DNA from: Nocardia sp. NBC_00565
GTDB taxonomy: Bacteria > Actinomycetota > Actinomycetes > Mycobacteriales > Mycobacteriaceae
DNA length: 64,000 nt
Direction: 5' to 3'
Assembly (NCBI RefSeq): GCF_036345915.1
Contig: NZ_CP107785.1
Coordinates: 124,001-188,000, forward strand
In this document: positions 10,330-20,300 of the stretch, in pieces
Numbering within the stretch: the stretch's first letter is position 1
Layout of the letters: each line of letters opens with the position of its first letter
The notes under the pieces: generated by a model
The model's database searches: none
Told to the model about the DNA's origin: nothing
What the model saw: the letters and a program-made list of their open reading frames with translations, nothing else
Program-made: the position numbers and the translations under genes

Positions 10330-11475
10330 ATGCAGGTGAGTTCGGGGATCGCGGAGGCGATGTCGCAGTCCGGGCTGAGTGAGGCCAGGACGGCGATCGC
10401 CTCGGCGCGCAGTGTGGTGGTGAAAATCGGGTCGTCGGCGTTGACCAGTCTGAAGGGTGGGCTGGATACCGCGCGGCTGGACCGGCTGGCGGATGCAGTG
10501 GAAGCGCGGATGCGCGCCGGATCCGATGTGGTCGTGGTGTCCTCCGGTGCGATCGGCGCTGGGATCGCGCCGCTCGGATTGACCACTCGGCCAAGGGATT
10601 TGGCTACGAAACAGGCGGCGGCCAGTGTCGGCCAGTTGGCGCTCGCGCATGCGTGGGGTACCTCGTTCGCGCGCTACGGGCGCACGGTCGGGCAGGTGCT
10701 GTTGAGCGCCGACGACTTCTCCCGTCGCGAACACCACCGCAATGCCCAGCGCACGCTGGATCGGTTGCGCTCGCTCGGCGCGGTCGCCGTGGTGAACGAA
10801 AACGATACTGTCGCAACGGAAGAGATCCGGTTCGGCGATAATGATCGACTCGCCGCGCTGGTCGCGCACCTGGTCGGTGCGGACGCGCTGGTGTTGCTCT
10901 CCGATGTCGAAGGCCTCTACGACGGCGATCCGCGCAAGGGTGCGGCCAAGTTCATTCCCGAGGTTCGCAGCAGTGCCGACCTCGACGGTGTCATCGCGGG
11001 CAGCGGCGGCGCGCTCGGCACCGGCGGTATGGCCTCGAAACTCTCCGCGGCCCGCTTGGCCGCCGATGCGGGCGTTCCCGTACTGCTCGCCGCCGCCACC
11101 GAGGCGGAGATCGCGCTCGGCGCGGGCACCGTCGGCACTGCCTTCGCCGCGCGCCCGGTGCGTCTGTCCGCCCGCAAGTTCTGGGTCCGGCACGCCGCCG
11201 ACAGTCGCGGCGCGATCCTCATCGACGAGGGTGCCGTCCAAGCCGTGGCCCACCGCCGCCGTTCCCTGCTGGCCGCCGGCATCACCGGCGTGCGCGGCCG
11301 CTTCCACGGCGGCGACGTCGTCGACCTGATCGCTCCCGACAATCGCATCGTCGCCCGCGGCGTAGTCGAATACGACAGCACCGAACTCTCCGGCATGCTC
11401 GGCCGCTCCACCACCGAACTCCCGGACACCATGCAGCGCCCGGTAATCCACGCAGACGACCTCGTCAAGGTCTGA
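10330..11475 (+). CDS. proB: Glutamate 5-kinase
   Basis: First step of proline synthesis: phosphorylates glutamate. An amino-acid-kinase domain ([12 protein letters not shown] near the N-terminus, [10 protein letters not shown] loop, [12 protein letters not shown]) is followed by a C-terminal PUA domain (about 290-370), the usual two-domain form. The ATG at 10330 (381 residues) has GGGAG at good spacing. The ATG at 10360 is an alternative, but its GGAGG is only 2 bases away. obg-proB order is as in M. tuberculosis. proA is not adjacent; it lies about 44 kb downstream at 55654. Confidence 0.95.
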   Translation: MQVSSGIAEAMSQSGLSEARTAIASARSVVVKIGSSALTSLKGGLDTARLDRLADAVEARMRAGSDVVVVSSGAIGAGIAPLGLTTRPRDLATKQAAASVGQLALAHAWGTSFARYGRTVGQVLLSADDFSRREHHRNAQRTLDRLRSLGAVAVVNENDTVATEEIRFGDNDRLAALVAHLVGADALVLLSDVEGLYDGDPRKGAAKFIPEVRSSADLDGVIAGSGGALGTGGMASKLSAARLAADAGVPVLLAAATEAEIALGAGTVGTAFAARPVRLSARKFWVRHAADSRGAILIDEGAVQAVAHRRRSLLAAGITGVRGRFHGGDVVDLIAPDNRIVARGVVEYDSTELSGMLGRSTTELPDTMQRPVIHADDLVKV

Positions 11476-11838
11476 ACGCGCCCGTCGCACGCCCGGATCA
11501 ATACGTCGTGGCGTGGTCCGCAGCGGCACCCGGTCCTACGGCCATCGGCTGACGCGTACCCTCCTCGAAATCAGCACCCTAATGGGGTTGGCGGGCCTGC
11601 GGTTCCGGCAGACTTGTCCGGTAGGGGCCGGTGGATGAGCACTCTCGCACCCTGCACTTCGACTGCTGGACAGAGATCGTGCCTTCACCGGATTGCCGGG
11701 GGGAATCGCTGATGGGATGTCGTGCCGGGCCCTTGGTAGGGGCGAAGGATGACAAGGGGTGCGGCTGCGTCCCGCATTCGGGGTTCGGCCGGAAGCTGTC
11801 GACGTTGGGCGCTGCGATCCGTTGTCGGGCAGGGGGTT
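11476..11838. other. Intergenic region between convergent proB and the PPE-like gene
   Basis: 363 bases between the stop codons of two converging genes. No gene, tRNA or strong hairpin terminator was recognised. The small frames here lack ribosome-binding sites and recognisable content. Confidence 0.4.
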
Positions 11839-13215
11839 TCAGCGGGTTCCTTCTGGGGTTGGGATGACGCCGGGTTGGTTGCCGGTCGGTGGGGGTTGGG
11901 ATTGGCCGGTTTCGTCCGGGATGGGGCCGGTGATGCCGGGTTGGCCGCCTGGGTCGGGGAGGGGTGGGCCGGGAGCTGGGGGCGGTGGAACGGGTGCTTG
12001 TGGCTCCGGTGTGGGCGGGGGTGCCTGTTGGGTCGGGGGTGCGGGCGCGGGGGGAGGAGGTTGGGTTTCCTGCGTTGGGGGTGGTGCCTGCTGTGGTGGC
12101 GGTGCGGGTGTGGGGGACTGCGGCTCTGGTGTGGGTGCCTGCTGGGTCGGCGGTGCTGGGGCAGGTGTCTGCTGTTGGTCCGGGACCGGCTGCGGCGCTG
12201 GAGTTGGTTGTGGTGCTTGGGATTCGGGTGTCGGGGTCGGTTGTGGTGCTTGGGATTCCGGAGTCGGAGTTGGTTGTGGTGGTTGGGGCTCGGGTGTCGG
12301 GGTCGGTTGTGGTGCTTGGGATTCGGGTGTCGGGGTCGGTTGTGGTGCTTGGGATTCGGGTGTCGGGGTCGGTTGTGGTGCTTGGGATTCGGGTGTCGGA
12401 GTTGGTTGTGGTGCTTGGGGCTCCGGTATCGGAGTTGGTTGTGGTGCTTGGGATTCCGGGGTGGAAGGTGATGGTGTACCGGGCTGGGTGGGTTGCTGAT
12501 CCTGTTGCAGGGCTTCGGGTGCCGGGTATTCGGGCTGCCGTGAGCGCGGCTGGGGGGCTGACGGGGCGGGTGCGCCGGGCAGGGGTGGGGGTGTGGGGAG
12601 GGCGGGGACGGCGGTGCCTGCCATTTGGTAGGCGGGCTTGTAGATCATGTTCATGGCCAGGACGGCTTCTTGGCGCAGTGCCTCTTCCGCCATCTGCGCG
12701 TTGATCACGTTGGCTGCCTCGAGGAGGGCGGCAATGGTGCCGATCGGGCCCGAATTGCCCGGTGGCACAACGGCTATCTTGACGGCTTCGGCGGCCGCGG
12801 CAACCGCGCCGAGGCGTGCACCGACCTGGCCCATGATCGCGGCGAGTTCGTCGACGGAGTCGGCGTAGCTGCGGGCGCTGGCGTATGCGGCGTCGGCCGC
12901 GGCGCCCTCCCAGGCCATGGAGTTCATCGCTCGGTCCGACCCGGCCCGGGTCAGCGGGAACGAACTGGCCAGTGTGCCTGCGACTTCCAGCCAGGTGACC
13001 GACGCGTTGAGGATCTGTGCGGCGTCGATCTGCTGGGTTTTGGCGTAGATCTCTGCGTGCTTCATCGACTCGAAATGCTCCATCGAGCTGATGTAGTCGG
13101 GATCATGCCCACCCGTCGCCCGACCACCACCCCCCACGGAATCGCTACGCGATGCTGCACCACCCGTCGCCCGACCACCACCCCCCACGGAATCGGCACC
13201 CAATGCTGGGCTCAT
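11839..13215 (-). CDS. PPE-like ESX substrate with proline-rich repeat tail
   Basis: Likely type VII (ESX) secreted or surface protein; the role is inferred from family and context. The ATG at 13215 overlaps the stop of the upstream gene (ATGA), giving 458 residues. Residues about 9-36 are two copies of an SVGGGGRATGG-type insert (repeat family B). About 40-210 is an alpha-helical PPE/WXG-like region, with a WEG turn in the MAWEGAAADAAYASARSYAD segment. The rest is very Pro/Gln-rich, including eight near-identical 11-residue units (QAPQPTPTPES) and further PP-rich sequence. The upstream EspG-like gene supports ESX export. M45 (MEHFESMK) is another possible start if the N-terminal repeats are not translated. 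Confidence 0.75.
   Translation of the reverse strand: MSPALGADSVGGGGRATGGAASRSDSVGGGGRATGGHDPDYISSMEHFESMKHAEIYAKTQQIDAAQILNASVTWLEVAGTLASSFPLTRAGSDRAMNSMAWEGAAADAAYASARSYADSVDELAAIMGQVGARLGAVAAAAEAVKIAVVPPGNSGPIGTIAALLEAANVINAQMAEEALRQEAVLAMNMIYKPAYQMAGTAVPALPTPPPLPGAPAPSAPQPRSRQPEYPAPEALQQDQQPTQPGTPSPSTPESQAPQPTPIPEPQAPQPTPTPESQAPQPTPTPESQAPQPTPTPESQAPQPTPTPEPQPPQPTPTPESQAPQPTPTPESQAPQPTPAPQPVPDQQQTPAPAPPTQQAPTPEPQSPTPAPPPQQAPPPTQETQPPPPAPAPPTQQAPPPTPEPQAPVPPPPAPGPPLPDPGGQPGITGPIPDETGQSQPPPTGNQPGVIPTPEGTR
12193..12465 (-). repeat. 33-bp coding tandem repeat (PTPTPESQAPQ units)
   Basis: About eight consecutive 33-base units within the PPE-like gene, each encoding QAPQPTPTPES with small changes (PIPEP, PTPEP, QPPQ, PAPQP). 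The high identity at DNA level suggests recent slippage or recombination. The result is a long, extended Pro-rich stalk in the protein. Confidence 0.9.
13109..13195 (-). repeat. Dispersed repeat family B, two copies
   Basis: Two 36-base copies (13109-13144 and 13160-13195), on the minus strand containing TGGGGGGTGGTGG. A third copy with about 30 of 36 matches lies at the 5' end of the acyl carrier protein gene (20855-20890), and 15 further bases (GCAGCATCGCG.AGC) are also shared. Here both copies are read in frame at the N-terminus of the PPE-like protein. Confidence 0.85.
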
Positions 13216-13592
13216 CGCGGCACCCGCGATTCGATCGCCCGCAGCGCCGCGGCGTTCGCGGCGTCGGCTTCCTCGAACAGCCCGCCGCTGATCAGGAACG
13301 CCTCCTTCATCCGATAGGCGGCCTCGATGTAGTGGTCCAGCAACGTGGCGGCATCGCGCGCCTTGTGCGCGAACCCGGCCTGTAACTGCTGTGCGGAGAT
13401 GAATCCGCCGAATCCATTCAGGTCGGCCGCGGACCCGAGCCGCTGGCGTAGATAGAGGAGCCGGTCGGCCTGATGGTCGTACATTTCCGCACACCGCCGC
13501 GCCGCGGCCGGATCGAACTTGACGGTGCCTGCCTGCGCCTCCTGTTTGAAGCGGGCAATATCGGCTCGGCTGGTCTCGATCGTCATGCACAC
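13212..13592 (-). CDS. Small ESX-type protein
   Basis: Function not recognised precisely. 126 residues, almost wholly alpha-helical, with charged N-terminal helix (RADIARFKQEAQAG), a central MYDHQADRLLYLRQRLG helix and a C-terminal acidic helix. No WXG triplet; the FGGF turn at about residue 65 could play that role. It lies between an EspG-like gene and a PPE-like gene and overlaps the latter by ATGA, so it is probably a secretion partner. EspC-like proteins have this size and context. Confidence 0.65.
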   Translation of the reverse strand: MCMTIETSRADIARFKQEAQAGTVKFDPAAARRCAEMYDHQADRLLYLRQRLGSAADLNGFGGFISAQQLQAGFAHKARDAATLLDHYIEAAYRMKEAFLISGGLFEEADAANAAALRAIESRVPR

Positions 13593-13670
13593 CCCCGGGG
13601 ATCGGTCGGTCCGCCCTCAGACTAACGGTTGGCCATGGGTCCGGTTGACATAGTTCCGTTCGAACAAGGG

Positions 13671-14384
13671 TCATCCTGCCTGGGCGGGAATGCGTTTCTG
13701 CAGCTGCGTGGCGAGTTGCTCGGCCGAGGCGGGCACGATGTGCACGGTGTCGCCGGCTTTGATCAGATAGCGCCCGTCACCTTTGACATCGATCCACGTG
13801 TAGTGGACCGGCGGCTGTGGTGTCGGCTGGTTCAGCCGACTCTCGATCCGGATATGCCCCTCGGCGGTATGCGGCTTGAGTAGCAGCCGCCGGATCGATG
13901 GCACCGAACGCTGCGACGAGACAACGACCTCGTCGTCGCGGATCGCATCGGCGGCCGCCGCGCGGGCCGGTTCATGACCGGCGGGGACGGCGGGCAGCAA
14001 CGACGCGATCCGCGCGCCGAGCTTGGCGCTCAGCCCGATCGAAAGACGCACGCGCCCACCGATATCCGGTCCTGGTCCGGGTTCCTGGATGGCGAGTACG
14101 GCGCGGTCGTAGATCGCGCAGGCCAGCAGTCGGATCTCGGTGCCGGGACCATGCCCACCGCCGATCGCCACGATCCTGGTCTGCGGTGTGGCCATGATCC
14201 GCAAGCACGCGGATAGGTCCGGGTCGCTGCGCGGTGGTAGTCGCTCGTTCAACTGGGCGCGCAGTTTGTCGGCCTCGGTCTCGGTCCGCGGCGTCTCGAG
14301 GATGCGCAGCGGATACGGGTGGCGATCGAGTTCGGTCTCGCGCCAGATATGGGCGAACTCGTCCGGGGTGAAGGTCCAACTCAC
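13671..14384 (-). CDS. EspG-family ESX secretion chaperone
   Basis: EspG proteins are cytosolic chaperones that bind PE/PPE-type ESX substrates. This 237-residue protein has the family-like opening WTFTPDEFAHIWRETELDRHPYPL, an alternating alpha/beta body and a C-terminal HIVPASAEQLATQLQKRIP helix. The GTG at 14384 is chosen because AGGAG lies 10 bases upstream; a GTG at 14402 is possible but has no such site. It is the first gene of the minus-strand ESX mini-locus and is divergent from the biosynthetic operon at 14604 across 219 bases. No ESX membrane components (EccB-E) are in the window. Confidence 0.8.
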   Translation of the reverse strand: MSWTFTPDEFAHIWRETELDRHPYPLRILETPRTETEADKLRAQLNERLPPRSDPDLSACLRIMATPQTRIVAIGGGHGPGTEIRLLACAIYDRAVLAIQEPGPGPDIGGRVRLSIGLSAKLGARIASLLPAVPAGHEPARAAAADAIRDDEVVVSSQRSVPSIRRLLLKPHTAEGHIRIESRLNQPTPQPPVHYTWIDVKGDGRYLIKAGDTVHIVPASAEQLATQLQKRIPAQAG

Positions 14385-14603
14385 GCCGAAATCACTCCTC
14401 ACGACCCGCGGACGTCGTGTTGCAGCTTAGCGGTGCCTCGAGGCGTGCGAACCAAAGTCTTTTGGAAGCAGTCCCCAAGGATTGCGGGCTAACGTCAGAG
14501 TGGAAAGTCGGATATATCCAGACAGCCCCTTCGGTTTGCTCTGCCTTGTTGTGCCGGAGCGCCTGCTCCGGTGCGGTGAACGGGGGGTGATGGGAGAGAT
14601 GGC

Positions 14604-17369
14604 GTGGAGGTTATCGGACCGTGGACCGACTCAGCGACGTTTGCCGCGCTGGCCGGGGGTAAAGCACGCGGGTTGTACACCTTGCACAACGGCGGCTTCC
14701 GCGTCCCTGACTGGACGGTGCTCGGCACCGACGTGTTCAACCAGTTCCTTATCGAGACCGCCGTTGGTGGCGATCTCGCCGACATTGTGTCGGATGTCAC
14801 ATCAGCGGATGAATTGGGTCGAGCGCTGGCCGCCGCCGCGGCACTGCGCTCCGCGATCGGCGCGGCTGCGCTGCCGCCGACGATCGTCGAGCTGATCGCC
14901 GACGCCTACGCCCGGCTCGGTGCGGGCGCGATCGCGGTCCGATCGTCGGCGGTCGTCGAGGACGGTCCGGGGCATTCGTACGCGGGCCAGTTCGACTCCT
15001 TCCTCAACGTCAACGGCGTCGATGCGGTGGCGACCCGGGTGCGTGACTGCTGGGCATCGGCCTTCTCGGAACGATCCATCCGCTACGCCTTCGCCCACGG
15101 TCAGCCGCGGGCCGGCGCCATTGCCGTTGTCCTGCAACGTCTTGTCGCGGCTGACGCCAGCGGGGTGATGTTCACCGCGAACCCGATCACCGGCGCTACT
15201 GACGAATTGGTCGTCAGTGCGGTGTACGGACTCGGCGAGGGACTGGTGTCGGGCGCGGTGGACGCCGACTCGGTGGTGGTCGACAAGTCCTCCGGCGCGG
15301 TGCTGGAAACGACTGTGGGAGACAAGGATCGGTCCTATGCGCCCGCGGGGGAGCAAGGCTGTGCGGTTCTCGAAGTCGAGCAGCAGCGACGCGGGGCAAC
15401 GGTGCTCTCGGATGCCGAGCTGGCCGAATTGGTGGAGTGGGGACGCAAGCTGGAGGCCGATGTCGGTGTGCCGCAGGACATCGAATGGGCCATCGATGCC
15501 GACGGCCTCTGGTTCCTGCAGTCGCGGCCGATCACCACAGCGGTCGCCGGCACCGCGGCGCGCGGCGCGGTGCTCCGTGGTGCGGGTGAGATCGTCGCCG
15601 ACGATGAGCGGCGAATCTGGGACAACTCCAACATCATCGAGAGTTTCAGCGGCCTCACCTCCCCGCTGACCTATACGACGGCGGCCGACATCTACGGTCG
15701 GGTGTACCACGGCTACGCGAAGTCGCTGCGGGTGCCCGCCGAGCAACTGCGCCAGACCGAGCGCTGGACTCCGGTGCTGCTCGGCTACTTTCACGGCCGG
15801 GTCTACTACAACCTGCTGCACTGGTACCGGATGGTGGGGATCGCGCCCGGGTATCCGTTGAACCGGAAGGTGCTCGAGGCCGCGCTCGGCGTCGACGAGC
15901 CGCTGCCCGATGAGATCGCGAAGACCTTGCGGCCGTTCACTTTCCGCACACCGCTGGCTCGTCTGCGTTCGCGCGTGAGCACCACGGCCACCTATGTGCG
16001 GCGGCTGTTCGGCATCGATGACATGGTCGAGCGCTTCATGACCGACTTCTACCGTGTCTACGACGAATACGACGCGCTCGACTACTCGGCATTGACCGGC
16101 GAACAGGCCGATGCGGCCTATCGCAAGGTCGACCGGGATCTGGTCGAACGCTGGGGTCCGCTGATGGTCCTGGACGCCATCCTGCTGACCTGCACCGGTC
16201 TGATGTACCTGCTGACGAAGCTGCTGCTGCCGAAGGCGCCGGAGTGGTTCCTTTACGCCGTGGTCGGGCCCGGCGCGGATGTCGAATCCGCGGAACCGGC
16301 GCGCGCCATGACCGAGCTGGCACAGTTCGTTCGCACTGATCCCGAGCTGGTGTCGTTGATCAATTCGACCGCACCGGAACATATTTACGATGCGCTGCAC
16401 GACCGCACCGAATTCCTGGGTCGGGTCAAGGATTACATCGACCGCTACGGCTATCGCAGTCTGGACGAGCTGAAGCTGGAGACGCCGGACCTGCGCGAGG
16501 ATCCCGCGAGCCTGTTCATCATGTTGCGCAGTGCGATCGGACGCGTCGGCGAGCAGGCCCAGCACAGTCGCAGCCAGGAGGCCGACGACTACCTCGACGC
16601 GCACCTGCGCGGGTTCCGGCGGCGGATCTATGAACGGTTGCGCGGCAAGGTGAATCGGTGCGCCGCACATCGGGAGCGGCTGCGGTTCTGTCGCACCAGG
16701 GCTTTCGGCATGGTCAAGCGCATGATCCGGGTGATGGGCCGAGATCTGGTCGCGCGCGGCGTGATCGATGAATTCGATGACGTGTTCGCGCTGACCGTCC
16801 AGGAGTTGCGCGGCTGCTACGAGGATGCCGACAGCAGTGCCGTTTCGAGCGACCTGCAAGCAGTCGCTAGCGGCGGTCTGCGCGAATTGGTCGCCGCACG
16901 GAAAGCCCAGCGCGCCAGGGACGCCGAGTTGGTTGCCCCGGCACGCTTCGTCACCACCGGCTCCGCCTTCGGTCGCGCCGAGCTCGCGCGTCAGGGCTGG
17001 GTGCCGGTTACCGACACCCCGGCCGCGACGGTCGGCACCGTACTGCCCGGTACGCCGTCGGCATCCGGGATCGTCGAGGGCAATGCCGTCGTCGTCGACG
17101 AGCCGCGCGACGTGGCGGGCGGCATCCTGGTGGCATACCGCACCGATCCCGGCTGGGTGGCCGCGCTGCCCTCGGCGTCGGCGCTGGTGATCGAGCGCGG
17201 CAGCCCCCTCACCCATGTCGCGATCGTGGCGCGGGAGTTGGGAGTTCCGACGGTGGTGCAAGTCAGAGACCTGACCAAGAAGATACGGACCGGTATGCGA
17301 ATTCGGGTCGATGGTACGAATGGAACCGTTACTGTGCTGTCCGGAGGGGAGCAGCGCCATGAAACCTGA
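14604..17369 (+). CDS. ATP-grasp/swivelling-His phosphotransferase (PEP synthase or rifampin phosphotransferase type)
   Basis: 921 residues. N-terminal PPDK ATP-grasp domain (about 1-320: AVRSSAVVEDGPGHSYAGQ, VMFTANPITG, WFLQSRPIT), a large helical middle, and a C-terminal swivelling domain with the phospho-His in ERGSPLTHVAIVARELGVPT (His near 870). The PEP/pyruvate-binding TIM barrel of true PEP synthase is absent. This is the layout of rifampin phosphotransferase, which moves the beta-phosphate of ATP to a hydroxyl. Inference: it phosphorylates a pathway intermediate. The GTG at 14604 has GGGAGAG upstream. It is first of eight overlapping genes. Repeat family A (16843-16869) is read in frame as SSDLQAVAS. 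Confidence 0.85.
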   Translation: MEVIGPWTDSATFAALAGGKARGLYTLHNGGFRVPDWTVLGTDVFNQFLIETAVGGDLADIVSDVTSADELGRALAAAAALRSAIGAAALPPTIVELIADAYARLGAGAIAVRSSAVVEDGPGHSYAGQFDSFLNVNGVDAVATRVRDCWASAFSERSIRYAFAHGQPRAGAIAVVLQRLVAADASGVMFTANPITGATDELVVSAVYGLGEGLVSGAVDADSVVVDKSSGAVLETTVGDKDRSYAPAGEQGCAVLEVEQQRRGATVLSDAELAELVEWGRKLEADVGVPQDIEWAIDADGLWFLQSRPITTAVAGTAARGAVLRGAGEIVADDERRIWDNSNIIESFSGLTSPLTYTTAADIYGRVYHGYAKSLRVPAEQLRQTERWTPVLLGYFHGRVYYNLLHWYRMVGIAPGYPLNRKVLEAALGVDEPLPDEIAKTLRPFTFRTPLARLRSRVSTTATYVRRLFGIDDMVERFMTDFYRVYDEYDALDYSALTGEQADAAYRKVDRDLVERWGPLMVLDAILLTCTGLMYLLTKLLLPKAPEWFLYAVVGPGADVESAEPARAMTELAQFVRTDPELVSLINSTAPEHIYDALHDRTEFLGRVKDYIDRYGYRSLDELKLETPDLREDPASLFIMLRSAIGRVGEQAQHSRSQEADDYLDAHLRGFRRRIYERLRGKVNRCAAHRERLRFCRTRAFGMVKRMIRVMGRDLVARGVIDEFDDVFALTVQELRGCYEDADSSAVSSDLQAVASGGLRELVAARKAQRARDAELVAPARFVTTGSAFGRAELARQGWVPVTDTPAATVGTVLPGTPSASGIVEGNAVVVDEPRDVAGGILVAYRTDPGWVAALPSASALVIERGSPLTHVAIVARELGVPTVVQVRDLTKKIRTGMRIRVDGTNGTVTVLSGGEQRHET
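16843..16869 (+). repeat. Dispersed repeat family A, intragenic copy
   Basis: TTTCGAGCGACCTGCAAGCA followed by GTCGCTA, one base different from the units at 8722-8789 and 27359-27383. It lies in frame in the middle domain of the phosphotransferase gene and encodes SSDLQAVAS. Confidence 0.8.
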
Positions 17370-20300
17370 CAAAGACGTTGCCGCAGTTCGCGATTGGCTG
17401 GCCGACCCGGCGCGGGACGCCGGCATCCACCTGGCCGATGAGGCCGACGGCTGGGAGTACCGCAGCTATCACGATCTCGCCGAGATGACCTGGTCGATCG
17501 CGGCGCGCATGCGCGAACACGGTATGGGCAGCGGCGACGGTGCGTGCGTGATCATGCCGACCGGATTCCCCTGTGCCGCCGCATTTTACGCGGTCTGGGC
17601 GTGCGGCGGAGTCTGCACTCCGGTCGCGCCGCCGATGTTCGGCGACCTGGACCAGATCATCGCCCATATCGCGGCCATCCTGGGGCAGGCGCGGCCGCGA
17701 CTGGTGGTGACCTCGACCGAGTTCGAACAGTTGGTGCGCCAGGCCGCAGCGGCGGCGGGCCGGACCGATGAACCACTGGTGCTCGATGCCGCGATGCTCG
17801 GGCCCGCGCCGCAGGACCGCGAATTCGGGACGCCCGACGAATGCGCGCTGCTGCAGTTCACCTCCGGCTCCACCGGGACGCCGCGCGGGGTGCGGGTCAG
17901 CTGGCACAACCTGGCCAACAACATCGCGATGATCTCCACGCTGGTCGACTGGCGAACCGGCGAGGCGATGGTTTCGTGGCTGCCGCTCTATCACGATATG
18001 GGCCTGGTCGGTGCGTTCCTCACCACCGTGACCAATCAGGGCGATTTATATCTCATGCGCCCGGACCAGTTCGTGCGCGATCCCGCGCGCTGGCTGCGCG
18101 CGATGACACACGCGCAGCACTCGCCCTCGCCGTCATTCGCGCTCGGCTATGTGGCGCACCGGGTCGCGCCCGCGGAGATCGCGGACCTGGACCTGTCCGG
18201 CTGGCGCACGCTGGCCGTCGGTTCCGAACCGGTCGAGGTGGCCGATCTGCAGTCGTTTGCGAATCTCGCAGGTAGGCAGGGCTTTTCGACCAACGCGTAT
18301 ACCCTCGCCTACGGGTTGGCCGAGGCGACGCTGATGGTGAGCTCCTCCGCGCGCAATCGACCCGTCACCGCGCTGCGGCTGGACAATCCGAATCTGCGCT
18401 TCGGCCAACCGATTACGATCCTGGCCGAGGAATCGATCGACGACACCCACCGCGTCGAGGGTTCGGGGTGGATCACCGGACTCGGGTATTCGACGCCCGA
18501 ATCGACGGTGCGGGTGGTGGACGAGCAAGGCCGGGAACTTCCGGACGGCACCCTCGGCGAGATGGTGGTGGTCGGTGATTCGGTCGCACTCGGCTACTCC
18601 GGGGAGCCCACCGCCGGTTCGTCCACGCGGATCGTCGAGCGGGTGCTGTTCAGCGGTGATGCGGGATTCCTGCACAACGGTGAGGTTTTCGTGCTCGGCC
18701 GGATGGGGTCGAGTCTGAAGGTCCGTGGTCGATCGGTGTTCATGGAGGACATCGAATCCCGGGTGGCCCAGGAAACCGGCATCACCAAGGGCAAACTAGC
18801 CGCCGTCGCGATCACCGCGGCCGGTGCGCAGGGGATCGCATTGTTCGCGGAATCCGCTCCGGGTGCGTGGATCACGGAGGCGCGCAAGATCATTCGTGGA
18901 GAACTCGGGCCGGCGCAGACGGCGACCATCGTGACCGGGCCGCGCGGCATTATCCGCCGCACATCCAGTGGCAAACCGCGACGTCGGCACATGTGGCAGC
19001 TGTTCGTGGACGGTGAGTTGGCGGGGGCGGTCGCTCATGAGGCCGAGGGCGCCGCTGAAACCGGCCGCGATGCAACGGCCCACGCACCGGCACTGAGCGC
19101 CGACGACGCGGTGCCCGAGCCCGCCCTCCCCGCGGAACGGGTGCGGCAGTTGCTCGATCGCGCGCTGGAAAGTGTTGTGGTGTCGCGAGATTCGACCGTG
19201 CTCTTCGAAGGTTCGCTGGCGGAGGGTTTCGGTAACGCCGGGTCCGATGTCGACTTCCTGGTCGTCGCACCCGGTGATGAGGACCTGCCCACCTTGCCGA
19301 CGGTGTTGTTCATCGATGGTCGTCGGGTGGAGGTGCGGACTCGGTCCGAGGCCCAGTTGCGCAATCAGTTGGAGCGGGTCGCGGCCGGTACCGTGACGGA
19401 TCTGGACGAGGATCTGCTCAATCGGTGTCAACGGTTCCTGCGGGCGACAGTGGTCCGGGCCGGTGTGCCGGATATCGTGGAATTGCGTGCGCTACTGCCG
19501 CATTCGAACTTCACGGCGCTGATGGCGGATTGGTGGACCCGGCGCGCGACACAGGCGCTGCGCTACGCGGTCGCGCTGCGGGCACTGCATGTGCGGGCCG
19601 AGGCCGGCGAGTGGGCCCGCGATGGACTGCTGCAGGCGATGAAGGCCTGGGCGGCCGGGCGCGGCGAAAGCTACCTGGAGACCAAATGGCTGCCGCACCA
19701 ACTCGACCGGATCGGTCACGATGAGCTGATCGATCGCTATCTTGATATCAGCGATCCCGCCGTCTGGGCGTCCGATGAGTCTTACGGCGCGCTCGGGGAT
19801 GCGCAGGCGCGCAAGCTCGCTGAACAGGCGATGTGGGAACAGGTGTGGGAGTTGGCCGCGGCGCTCGGTGTGCACGCTGTCGCGGACGATCCGCACGAGA
19901 TCCTGTTCGCGCGCAGACCAGGCGTCACGACCTGGACGATCGGTGGTCGGGTGCATGTGATCCGCGACGACCGGGACGTGTTCGCCTTATCGGACCGTGC
20001 CGCCCGTGCCTGGCGTTCGGTGGTGTTCCGGCATTCCCTGCGCGACGTACTCGCCCGCGCCGGGCACGACATCACCGCGGACCTGATGGAGTTCCTCCGG
20101 CTCGGCCTGGTCGGATTGCATTGGCGCGGTGGCGAACTCATCGAACCCGCGCTGGCCATGTGCAAGCCGGTCAAGCCGTATACGCCGGTCCCGAGCGCGG
20201 CCGCCCCGGCGCTCGGCCTGACCGGTGCGGCGCGCGACGAGGTGATCGCGACGTTGTCACCCTTGCCGGCAACCAGATTCACCGAATGCGGGCTGAATGT

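Noticed and set aside
12193..12465. Regular repeats that could suggest a CRISPR array
   Set aside because: Units are contiguous 33-base coding repeats without unique spacers, lying within an open reading frame.
11749..12499. Plus-strand frames rich in Gly, Trp and Cys opposite the PPE-like gene
   Set aside because: They are the complement of the Pro-rich coding repeats. The plus-strand reading has no known family and no plausible start.
14802..17426. An 874-codon open frame on the minus strand opposite the phosphotransferase gene
   Set aside because: It mirrors a real gene in high-GC DNA, is rich in Arg, Gln and His, has no family motifs and no ribosome-binding site.
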